This document shows, piece after piece, positions 22,049-33,000 of a stretch of DNA of 64,000 nucleotides. The DNA comes from Schistosoma mansoni (Eukaryota > Platyhelminthes > Trematoda > Strigeidida > Schistosomatidae): the NCBI RefSeq assembly GCF_000237925.1, contig NC_031496.1, positions 16,622,571 through 16,686,570 of the forward strand. Reading direction: 5' to 3'. Every line of letters begins with the position of its first letter. Positions within the stretch are counted from its first letter, which is position 1. The notes beneath the pieces are model-generated. The model made no database searches. It worked only from the letters and a program-made list of their open reading frames with translations, and was not told the origin of the DNA. Both the position numbers and the translations under genes were made by a program.

Positions 22049-22530
22049 CAGTCAGTCAGTCAGTTACAACGTAGAACTTCGTACGTACGTACATCAGTTC
22101 GAGTTGCCATACCACATTAGCACAGAGATGAAGTTGTCGATTCAAATCCCATATTGGTAGAAGTAGTAAGAGTATAAGTATTATGTGAAAGATAAGGGTT
22201 TGAAGATGTTATTGAAGGAGTATAATACAGTGAAATAAATTTGGAAAGAGAAAAAGGATACGGAAATGAAGAATTCAGAAGATTAGAATTTGGTAGAACA
22301 CAAAGAGTGGATGCATCTTCGCCATTGCAAACGATTTTGAGCCATGTCATTCAAGGTCTCTAACCATCGATTGCTATCATTTCGCGAATCCCAACCAGGT
22401 AGTCTACACCTACCAACATGGCCCAGTCCACTTGTCAGCGACTTCATGGATTTATGCCATGTTTTGGTCTGTCCGCCCCTAGCTTTCTTCCAACCTGCTC
22501 CTACACCATAAAGCATTGCACGTCGGGGCA
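22049..22530 (-). mobile_element. RTE-like LINE copy 2, 3' end only
   Basis: 482 bp, flanked by a 10-bp duplication GTGAGGAATT (22039-22048 and 22531-22540), with the same CAGT-repeat tail. It keeps only the C-terminus, read on the minus strand as GWKKARGGQTKTWHKSMKS and onward to a stop, plus the 3' untranslated part. It is very close to the matching part of copy 3 at 47965-49692. An extreme 5' truncation of a fairly recent insertion. Confidence 0.92.
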
Positions 22531-22809
22531 GTGAGGAATTAGAGTTATGATTTGCAGTAGATGGTTAGGATTTTCATCACGAACTGACGAACCATACCTA
22601 ACGCTATTTGGCCAAGTGGACCTGTTATCATATATCTGATTGGTTCGTCCATACATTATAATCTCGTCACTGCATTAGTATGTTAAAGGATATTCGTAAT
22701 CTTTTCATTTTATTTCCGATATAGCAAATGTAAGCAGGCGAGTTAGTGCCAAATAAATATGTGAAACAGCTACAGTCTATAGCTCGGTAGGATTTTCTGT
22801 CCTTAATTA

Positions 22810-23110
22810 GCTATGGAACCTTATTCCCAAAAATGACTAACCTCGTCGTCTGAATATTGTAAGTCAACAAGTGAACCTCCCAGTTGTAGATCAATCTTTA
22901 GAAAAATCAAACAGTGATAGCTTAGTCTGTAAATGAATGTCTATTATAAAGATAGAAATGGGAAAGTTGAGTAACCTTTGCAAACACCATTATACTGTTA
23001 GCCATCCTAGTGACAGTTTTCCATAGGCTCTAGCTTAGTTACTATAGTATTGATAATTCAGTTTGTCTTAGTACTCACTGTCGACTGAAAACATCGAATG
23101 ATAGTAATTA
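22810..23110 (-). mobile_element. Decayed RTE-like LINE fragment
   Basis: On the minus strand, around 22840-22890, the sequence reads like the YADD region of copies 1 and 3 (a GGSLVDLQYSDDE-like string), followed by weak matches to the preceding RT segment. Many breaks; an old copy. Confidence 0.55.
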
Positions 23111-23334
23111 ATGCAAATTTACCGTACCGAGACCTGATAGTAATTTAGTATTGGGATATTATTATTAACTGCTTACGAGTTTATTTCTGTTGTCTTACCT
23201 TTATCAATAAGTGGTTGGTATGTTACGTATGTCTAACAACCTTCCACCTAGATATACACACCAGCGTTGAGTAGTAGGTTAAAAGAAGGATGGGAGCAGA
23301 CGAACCGAAACGTACCATCAGTTCATGAAGTTAT

Positions 23335-23425
23335 TTACTGGGCGATGAGTCACTGGTGCTCAACTTTCATCAACTAGGTCGCAGGTTCGAACCTCGTCCA
23401 GTGCACGAATTTATACGTGGCGAAT
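23335..23425 (+). repeat. tRNA-like SINE fragment
   Basis: Contains a near-perfect B box (GGTTCGAACC near 23384) and, about 35 bases upstream, an A-box-like stretch (gagtcactggtgc), which is tRNA spacing. The cloverleaf is not convincing enough for a true tRNA gene, so a tRNA-derived SINE remnant is more likely. Confidence 0.4.
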
Positions 23426-23814
23426 GAGCTTATGAATAAGAATTTGATACTCTCACTTTTTGAGTCACATTTGTGCATTCGTAGTTAGTTAGTTATTTTT
23501 TGATAATTGCAGTTTCCCAGGACGCACATATTCAGGATGGAAAATTTCCTTCAGAATGAAATTCCGTGTAGCTAGTATTGTTATCGGCTTTATTTATCAA
23601 AACTACTATTCTGCACATGGTAACCTAATAAACGTAGAATTCTAACCTAATTGCTCCATTTTAGGTTGTTGCGCTTCGAACAACAGAAAATCAGCAAAAG
23701 TAAAAAGACATTACAACACAGACATGTGTAAAACGAGGGGACGTCAAATTCTAAAGCTCCCAAATATAAAACATATGATTATATCTTCCAGAGGGTAACT
23801 CCCATCTAATTTTC

Positions 23815-24300
23815 AGCCAGTGTTGGACCTTGTACATAAGTGTTTCGACCCAAGTTGTCTCACCTCATTAACACAACAGGATAGAATCAGTTGTATGGAA
23901 GACAAAGCTCTCGAAATTTATGTACTGTAAGTAGTGAGCATATAAAAACGATAAACACACGGTAGAGCGATGTAGTTAAGTTTTGGGACGATGTAAATGT
24001 AATAATAGTTAGAGGCAAAATAAAGTATGAACACATCAACAATACAAATCGTTTATAGCTATGTAACATTCCTTCCAACTGTAGGGTAGCGTTTCCGATA
24101 TTATTAATTTTAGGAAGTCTGCAGCTTAATATGATCCAAGCTCGATCATGAAGGGAAGCTGTACCTTGTTTTGGAATAAAGGTTCTTAGTCTTCTTCCAA
24201 CCTACTCTTACTCCAATCATGATTCCTAGTTGGGTAAAGAAGTTGCTATAAATGCGTAACACATGCCTCAATGAGCATGTTTTATTCGTTCGCCGAAACT
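23815..24300 (-). mobile_element. Old RTE-like LINE 3' end
   Basis: The block from about 23815 to 23885 matches the 3' untranslated part of the RTE copies (GTTGGACC...GTACATAAGT...CAAGTTG...CTCATTAACACA...GGAT). Near 24190-24290 lie remnants of the end of the coding region. Strongly diverged. Confidence 0.5.
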
Positions 24301-24629
24301 GTAATTAAAGTGGTGTGAAACGGATAACAATTGTTTAGTTACATTTATACTTTATCTTCTAAATCTTGAGTTTAGTATCATTCTACGATTTTTATAGGGA
24401 GCAACAGCCTTTTATCAAATGGTTTTAGTGATGACTAATGGTATTGTAATCTGTTTGCTTTCATTATTGGGGAAATATGAATTTCCAGGCATAAAAATTC
24501 CTCTCAATGTGGCTGATAGATTGAGATGAACGATTATCTGCAAATAGTTTCAGTAGACACTAATTGTTACTTGTTTATTAAATTATATTGGTTTTTCTGG
24601 TCTAGCCTACTCACTTTAACTTTTAGTCA

Positions 24630-24720
24630 GTCACCGTTGACGTAGAACCTGACAGATCTGCGTTGGCATAAGTTGTCATACCATAGCACTTGAACACGAT
24701 ATTTTAGGATTAATACAGCT
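24630..24720 (-). repeat. RTE-like LINE 3' tail remnant
   Basis: A further short match to the RTE 3' end (tcagtcaccgttgacgtag, then gttgtcataccat and cacttgaacac). Only the tail survives. Confidence 0.4.
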
Positions 24721-25184
24721 AATGGCAAAACTTATCTTCCGTCACATGTAAGTAGCAGTTAGTGGGAAATCAATTGCAAACTGAAAGTTGAATATGTATC
24801 CTGATCATTTACTGTTCTTACTGCAGTATTCAATCTAATTGTTCATTAATGTCTGTAGACTAGTTCAAATGTACCTATTCTGTTGATAAATGCAACAGCT
24901 ATACTTACGGTGACTCTCAAAATCTGTACTGAATTCCCATCTGACTATTCAATTTTGCCACATTGATCAGCTTAACTTGGGGTGTTTATCAAAATTGGTC
25001 TCTCGCATAGGTTTTAGAAATACATCTCTGCATGAGATTTCAGTTTCCGTTACAAAAGCCTATCGTCAGGTATGTTAGGGTTAGAAAATCTAGTCTTAAC
25101 TCTTAATAATCGCAGCATTAAGAGATCTAAAATAACACTAGTTCGAGTCGTTGGCACTCGTTACAAATGCAAAGGAAGAGTATT

Positions 25185-25375
25185 TATTTACTATTTATTT
25201 AAACACAAACATTGGTACAAGGCACCAAATACATATGCTCCACACAAACCATTCGGTTTGCGTGAGGGCTGGAGTACTGCCCGGGCGCCCAAACTAAAGC
25301 AAGGGAAATGTTGTGTACAAATGACTGCTAACGGGGATTCAAGAAATATATATGGTAGGGAGAGGTGAGTTAATA
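25185..25375 (-). repeat. LINE/SINE 3' tail fragment
   Basis: 25190-25250 is the reverse complement of the tail found at 43155-43215 (LINE) and 52705-52760 (SINE), ending in TATTTATTT. The following bases to 25375 continue a repeat-like 3' untranslated sequence not shared with those two. Confidence 0.5.
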
Positions 25376-25604
25376 CTGCACACGATAAACTCGGTCGACA
25401 CTTCTACGTAATTCATTTACCCCACACAGGTCTATATATTTTTCGAGTTACATTGTATGCTATGGCTTGTGGTTTTACATGGCTGCTCGAAAACCGAGTG
25501 TCTTAATCATCAAATCTAGTTTTGCTTTGCTGTTGACCGTTACATGTAGATCTATTATATCAACCATGTCCTATAGTAACCAAGTGGTCACAAAAACATA
25601 AAGT

Positions 25605-26240
25605 TCTAATTGATCCCCCGACCGTTGCTGCTACCTTGACGTGGTGGTCGGGCTTGCTTATTGTGATGAACCAATCGGGCTATAATGACAGGGACAATCG
25701 TTCCTCAAGGTCCTCCCATGCCAGGCAGGTCGGTTAAAGTGCGGTAAGACTAAAAGTAGCAAACCCAATATCCGAAGGCGAAGTCGTACTGCTGACCGTA
25801 CAGAGGTTTGACGGCAGTAAGGTGTTTCCTCCAGACAATCAGCATAACATCGATGCTGCCTTCCAACGAGGAGGTATGAGGTTAGAAAAGGTCGACCCTA
25901 AAAATGCACACCTCGCCTTATCCCACGGATATCCGTCTCCGGCGGTAAGGTCCCAACAAGTACGGAGCTAACACAAAACTACTCACGAAATGGTCGTGTG
26001 TGATAGACCTCAAACAGTTGTCTCTTGGGCACTGCGGTCACGCCCTCAGGTCACTAAGACCACTTCTAATCCATTTTTTTCAGGTACCTCTAGAAGAACC
26101 CTTCCCAGTGTAGACAACCGGGAAGTGATAACCACCTTCATACCTTCAACAGCACTCAAGATTACTGTGTTCATAATCAATCTAATTCTTCAATTCCTAT
26201 TATTTCTCTACCTCGACTTTCAACTAAACTGACTCTAGTT
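25605..26240 (+). mobile_element. RTE-like LINE 5' untranslated region (orphan)
   Basis: The segment with ccttgacgtggtggtcggg and the following GC-richer 500 bases resembles, from memory, the 5' leader of schistosome RTE-like LINEs. It stands out from its AT-rich surroundings. No endonuclease or RT follows; the next LINE sequence is a 3' end at 26530-26985, so the pair may be one copy with a large internal deletion. Confidence 0.45.
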
Positions 26241-26529
26241 GATCCAAATTTAGATGTTAGCTTGTTAGTAGATTAATACAGCCAATTTAAACGTACTTGC
26301 AGTGTTTACTAAAACGTGGGTTTATGAATTTATGAATCCCATATTCTGTTGAATTAGTGGTATTTATTCACCGGAAAATCCCCTATCAAACCACATCCAA
26401 AATATGTAGAGCGAATTGAGAAAAAGAAAAGGCATAAAGCGAATATACAGTTAAAATGATCTCTAAATTATGTTGTGTACATTATTTTGCGTCACTTTGG
26501 TCTAATACTTCAAAGTGACTAGACATTCA

Positions 26530-26985
26530 TGGCTTTTCACTCTGTCTACCTCGACGGGCAATATTGTCTGGTGTAAGATTGCTAGGGCTGGCTTAACCAA
26601 AGCATGGTATCGGTCTATGAAGTCATTGATAAGTGAACTGATCCATGTGAATAGGTGTAGACTACCTGGTTGTGGCCCGTGTTATCGTCGTAACTAGTGA
26701 TTATAGACTGGATAAAATGACTCAAAATCGTTTACTACGGCACAGCTGCATCCCATATTTGTCTTCTCCCAAATTTCGAGTACCTCATAACCTTTTTTGT
26801 GTTTTTACTTCATCAGTTTATATTTTCTTAAATCGTATCTTCAATACCTAATCTTTTCAATCGCCACTGCTACTGTTACTACCTCTATTATTCTGGCATT
26901 CGGCCTGACAGTTTTATCTCTCTGTGCTAATAGGCTATGACAACTTGAACCGATGCAAATATGTACTGGGTTCTACGTTGTGACT
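26530..26985 (+). mobile_element. RTE-like LINE 3' end
   Basis: On the plus strand 26570-26690 encodes a decayed C-terminus (ARAGLTKAWYRSMKSLISEL, then HVNRCRLPGCGP), the counterpart of the end of copies 2 and 3. The 3' untranslated part and the tail block (ctgtgctaataggctatg... ttctacgttgtgactga) follow to 26985. Several substitutions and frame breaks. Confidence 0.7.
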
Positions 26986-27129
26986 GAATGGCTTCCCATC
27001 CCTCTTTTGTTGTCTAGTGCTGTGTATAGGGCCTTTGTTGACAGACTCCATTCAGCACACTACTTTCATTTATAAATATAACTGTTGCTATCCTGAATAA
27101 TATTTCAGAGATTATTTCAGGTTTTTGTT

Positions 27130-29625
27130 TTCTTACTTAAGTTTATTAGTCCTGTTAGGGAATAGGCCATCTACCAAGAATCTCCAAGTAGTTCTGTCGT
27201 GGGTTCTTCTTTCCTGTTGATTCCAGATGCTATTCATTCTTTTGATGTCTGAGTCCGGTTCCTAGGGCCATGTCATTTGATATACCTCTTTTCATTTTGC
27301 TTTGATGATTTCATTTTAGGGTTTTCCTTGTGATACAGTTTGATAATTTCCGGAATTTATGTCCTACCCGGCTTTAGCGTCTTTCCCCAATTTCCTATTG
27401 ATCTGGGAGCTGATTTGTCTACTGCCATAGCAAGTTGTTGCTGATGGTATCCGACCACTGAGTATCTTGCGTAGACAACTGTTTATAAATGCCTTTACTT
27501 TTTGGTGATAGTGGTGGTAGTTGTCCAAGTTTCAGCTCTTTGAAATAGAACTGTTTTAAAGATGGTTTTGAAGAGTCAGACTGTGATGTTGAGTGACCGT
27601 TCTTTTGAGCTCCAGATGTTCTTCATGTACAAAGTCCGAATCATCCTGGTGCCTCCGAATTATCCACTGTATCTCTTGCTTCTTCCGAGCTGTAGAGATC
27701 TTCATGATCCAGTTAACAGCTTACAAAAAGGGAAAATGTTCATAAACATGTAATTGAACTCTATAACATCTAATATCAGTTATTGACAACTTGAACACAC
27801 ACACACACACAAAAATCACTCATTCATTTATTTTCACGTTATAAACTTTCCACATGCTTCACGTCTAAGTGAATCATGTTATCCTACTTACTAAAGTCAA
27901 CATCTGAATATGATTGGATATACACAGTATAGATTTGATTTTATTGTTAAACATTATATGTTCTTTGATGATTTTGATTATTACCCCGAGAAAGTCCAAA
28001 CAAGTTTGCTGGTCAAAACGTTAGAACTATTTAAATTTCAATCTCTGAGATTATTTAAAATATAGTTTTCTCATATAATATTTTCCTGGTACTGATAATA
28101 GTGTAGTGCCTCTGTAGTTCTCACACTTTTTGAGATCCCCCTTCTTTGGTATCTCGATGACATGTTCCTCTTTCCAGTATTCCGGCACCTACCTGTTCTT
28201 CCTTACAAATCTTAAAAAAAACGTGGAACATGCTTACAGTTGCCTCCGTGTCTTTAATGCTTCAGCTTGTTTGCTGTCTGATCCTGCTGCTTTGCCACTC
28301 TTGATTTGTCTGATTACGTTGGTTTCTTTCATTGTTTGAATGGTAGCATTTGTAGATAGGTCTTGTGTTATTTCTTTGTCCGGTGGGTTCAGTGGGACTG
28401 GTCCGTTCAAGAGCTCTTCAAAGTTTTCTGTCCACATGTTTCCCTGCTCTCAGATCTCAGTGATTAGTTTTCTCTCTTTTTTCTTGATTGGTCACTTCCT
28501 TCTCTCACTGCTTTTTCTGAAGTAGTTGCTAGGTCTTCCACATATTTCCACTCATCAACTTTAATCCTCTTCTCTCATTTGTTTGCTCCCGTATATTCTG
28601 ATTGTACCTTGGCTTTCTCTACTTTTGTTCATCTGTTGTTGACTAATAGCTTATTGTTTTCTGTTTCTTGAAACGTGCCTAGGCTGTTTGCAGAGGTCCG
28701 TTATTCATAATAGTGCTTCTTGGGATCCTCCACCTCCTGTCATGTTGAAGTTGTTGCTTCTTTCATCCCTTTCCAGTTTCTTTCTATAGTGATTCCCTCT
28801 TTTTTAGTAGATCTTATAAGGCTTGGGACTTGTTAGTGGGATCTATCTTAAACTCATTATGCTTTTTAGCACACCAAAGGAATGCCGTATTAAGCCTTTG
28901 CAGTGCTGCTTGTCTAACTATTAAAGGCTTCTTTAGCTTCACTTTCAGCTTGGCCACCACCAGGTCGTAATCTGAAGCCTCATCGGCACTTCTCTTTGTT
29001 TTTATGTCCCATAAACCTTCTGAATTTCTTATTGATCTATACATAACCAATGTGTTTTTCTGTAGTGTGATTCGATGAAACCCTTACAGCCTAATGTATG
29101 CATTTATGAGGGAGAATGGTGCAGCCTATACTCATGGTAAAAGCACGTAGATCTGCGACACATCTCACTATCCTCGTCCCTTTCTCCCTGTCTATGTCAC
29201 AACATGACGCCTTCATACTCGGTGTTGTCCATCCAGACCTTGGCGTTTAAGTCTCTCATCAGGACCGTCAGGTTTTCCTGGGGACTGTCTCATGAAATTG
29301 ATATTTCTTGATCTCACCGCTATTATTGGCAGGTACGTACCACTTTCTTCTTTGTTTTGAAGGATACTTTGGTGATCTAGCAGCTGTGAGTTTTCCATCC
29401 TGTGAACACTTCATGTTTCTTTGAACAGTGTATGTTAAAATTCTTATGCTTGCAGCGTGTTCTCTTCTTAATAATCAGAATACAACATCACCTCTCCCAA
29501 AGTTAGTCTTTTCCATCCAGATTGTGTCCAATGGGCTTTGCTTATCCCAATAAGGGTCAGGATATATCTCATTTTCCCCGCTATTTGAAAGGTCTTCCCG
29601 GTATCTGAACTTTTCACTTACCTAT
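27130..29625 (-). mobile_element. Second RTE-like LINE family (SR2-like), old near-full-length copy
   Basis: Minus strand. The endonuclease start is near 29625 (an ISKAHWTQSGWKRL-like string). The endonuclease continues at 29213-29398 and 28814-29050 (ASDYDLVVAKLKVKLKK). Next come the linker and RT N-terminus at 28234-28437 (WTENFEELLNGPVPLNPPD, then IRQIKSGKAAGSD) and 28085-28230 (EIPKKGDLKKCENYRG). The RT core between about 27700 and 28085 has been lost and replaced by unrelated sequence holding an AC microsatellite (27797-27811). The C-terminal part is at about 27140-27690 (KNIWSSKERSLNI, then AETWTTTTTI). Many frameshifts and stops; an old copy. Confidence 0.75.
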
Positions 29626-30004
29626 GTTAATTGTTGTTCTGGTTTTTAGGAGGGACGTCAGTCATCTGACTTTCGAAGAATGTTAGCTTTCATCGTCAGA
29701 GGTCATAACTCTTCTACATGAAGACTCTTCAAGTCACTGCAGAATTTATGTGGTCTAAGCGACTGTTTCTGGCTAACGCTTTTTAGTGAGGTTCCTTTTA
29801 CGGGGGTTGGGATCGCTTACTCTCCTTCTTTGTCTAAGTTTAAGAGTGTCAGTAATCGTAGAGAGCTCTTAGTCGAGTTGGTGTTTTTCTGACAAATTCC
29901 ACTTCTCAAAGTTTTTCTACGTTACAGTTTAATTTTTTCATACTACTGAATATTCCGTTTTGATTTCTAGATTATCTCGTGGTAAATAAAATAATTACGC
30001 CCTG

Positions 30005-33000
30005 ATGAGTCAAGAGAATGAATTTTCATCACTTGTCACCCAAGCGCGTCTAAAATGTGAGGAAGGGAATTTTCATGAGTCACTCAAGCTTTGTCAGGAT
30101 GCCTACGCAATAAATCCTTCCTCTAGTCTTATGCGAAAAATTGTTCGTCTTCAAAATTTAATATGCCAAGATACCAAGGAGAACATCCCAATAGCTCCCA
30201 AACAATCTGACAATCCTTTAAAAGTAAGATTCTTCTTGTTTTCACTGCTTATGCAATCAGGAAGCTGCTAAGTACTCTGTTTGTGAGTCTGAGAAGTATG
30301 TATCTCCTGGCAACATAACTGACAGCACTAATCTTCTGAAGGAAGCGTATCTATGTGTTCCATCAGCTGAGATTGAATCAAATATTGGGCAAATTAAACC
30401 AGCATATCCTGCAACCTATACTAGTCGTACTTCAAACACGAAAGAAACTTCGGGGAAAGAAAAGGTATGTACTCGTTTTTGATAAATTTTCATGGACAAA
30501 ATAGCTTTATGATGGTATTCAGTTCGCTCTAATTGATAAAGCAAAATTGTTATATCAATCTGGAGACTATGTTGAATGCCTTCGTCTTCTTAAAAAAGCC
30601 TACAACCTTAAGCAATGTGATAAAGTAAAGCGGAAAATTGAAAGGATCGAAAATTATTTGAATGAAAACGGAATTCCCGTTGATCACTATGATCATGAGT
30701 TGCACACTAATAATGATACGGCAGTTGACCATGATGATGAAAAGCAGCCTCCTAAACTCACTGATGATTTGGTCGAAATAGCTGATGGATTCAGTGTTCC
30801 CAAGTTATTATATGATAAATTGTATGATTATCAAAAGTACGGTGTTAAATGGCTTTGGAGTTTGCATCAGAGAAATTCTGGCGGCATATTAGCTGATGAT
30901 ATGGGACTAGGTAAAACAGTTCAGGTAAGTGTATTTGGGAATTTAAATCTTATGACTTTAGAAATGGACTCAGCAAACGTCTCATGTATAATGCTATTTA
31001 ATTTTATACGTTTTAGTTTTCCAAGTTGATGGCAACTTATATCTTTCTCAGAAAAATAGTTTTGAGTTCCTAGCGCTAGTTAGTGTTAGGTGAAAAACTG
31101 TTCTTTTTTTGCCTGATTCTGTCTTTTCCCAGAAGTAATCCCATCCTCACCCCAGATATCAAAGCTTAATCTCTTGCCTAAAGATCCTCAAATTACTTGG
31201 GAGTACTGACCACTACTTTTAAACTAGTGATTTTATCAAGTTTATTGAGTTAGTAACTAAAAACGTTTCAGAATAGATATATAAGACTTGCTTAGTACTT
31301 ACATAATATCGTGCGTACAAAATAACCAGGTGTATAAGTTTGCCATTTGTTGAACTTTCTGCTTTTCGGAAACATTTGATGTCTACTAAGCAATAAATTG
31401 GTCAATTCTTCAGAGCATATCTGTGTAGAGAAAATGTCTTTACGTTATCACAGGTAACTTGAAGTATTTATTTGCCATCCGCAGTCTGAGTGTTTGACTC
31501 TTAGCGTATAAGGAATAAGTTGGAATATCACTCTACATAACTACGTTGTGACTCAGGTTAAATTTCTGGTTTCTAAAAATATTTTAAGGATGTAATAACT
31601 GTGCCTTAATTCACTGGTATTAAACATTTTAAGTAAACTATATAGGAGTTTGTGAACTCTGACTGGTCTTATATATGCACTACCAACTGGATGCATTCTA
31701 AACACTAGATTACGCGGTCTCCATGTATGGTTCGTGAAAATTTCTGATTATAGGTCTTATGCAGATTGTTTCTCTTTGAACTTGCTAAGGTGAACTGATA
31801 AATATTAAGTAGGTAGTATTAATCTACAGAGACTCAATGTTTTTAAACGAGACATTTTGTGTTTCTACAGACACATTCATTCTCCATGGCGTGCTAAACA
31901 ACGTATACTCATAACATAAATGGTAATAGCAAAATTATTTTCTAATCACTTTTTCACATTTAAGTGCGAATATGATGTTCACAATTATTTATTTTTGATT
32001 ATTTATTTACTTTAGGCTGTGTTAGTAGTAACTATTCTTTCTTTATTAATTTGTAGGTTATTGCTTTTCTTTCTGGCCTATTCGTATCTAGTAAATTTTC
32101 TTGCACAGTGTTGATTGTGATGCCAGTCAGTGTTTTGGTTACTTGGGAAGCTGAACTAAAAAGATGGGCACCAGGACTTCGTGTTATTGTTTTTCATGAT
32201 AACAGTCGAGCGGATCGTCTTAAAAGTTTGGTATCAGTCCAACGACATGGTGGTATTCTACTTACGACATACGGAACACTTGTTTCCAGCATAAGAGATT
32301 TGTCGACTGATTTAAATGCAAATCCTGAATTTTTAAGGTCATACAAAAAACAAAAATCCACTGACAATGATGCCAGTGATATTCTTGCTAGAATGGGTAA
32401 AGAATTTCATTGGACTTATTTAATATTGGACGAAGGACACAAAGTCAAAAATTCATCTGCTAAGACGACTAAAGCAGCTCAAGCAATTTATGCAGATCAT
32501 TGTATTCTCCTAACTGGTACTGCTGTACAAAATAATCTCAAAGAATTGTGGTCTCTTTACAATGTGACTCATCGTGGTCGACTCCTAGGTACACAAAAAA
32601 CTTTTTCTATTGAATATGATAAACCAATAACTCGTGGACGCGAGAGGGATGCTACTCGTGCTGAAAAAGTACACGGTCAATTAATGGCTGAAAGTTTACG
32701 ACGTATAATAGATCCATATTTCTTAAGACGTACAAAGTCTGAAGTTTTATCTAAACAGTATAATATGAATGCGGTTGTACCGATGAAAGATAAAATGCCA
32801 CGTAAAACAGAAATTGTATTATGGGTTTACTTAAGCTCCATACAAGAATCCACATATCGTGATTTTTTACAACTTGATAATGTAAAAGAATTATTAATGC
32901 AACGTACAAAACGTTCACCATTAATGGAATTGGTAATTTTAAAAAAGCTCTGTGATCATCCACGTCTTTTGTCTACTGAACAATGTTTAAATCTTAATTT

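Noticed and set aside
23350-23420. Functional tRNA gene
   Set aside because: The B box is good, but acceptor and anticodon stems do not pair convincingly; kept as a SINE fragment.
27797-27811. AC repeat as a possible CRISPR-like or regulatory array
   Set aside because: Plain dinucleotide microsatellite. No spaced direct-repeat array of CRISPR type occurs anywhere in the window, as expected for an animal genome.
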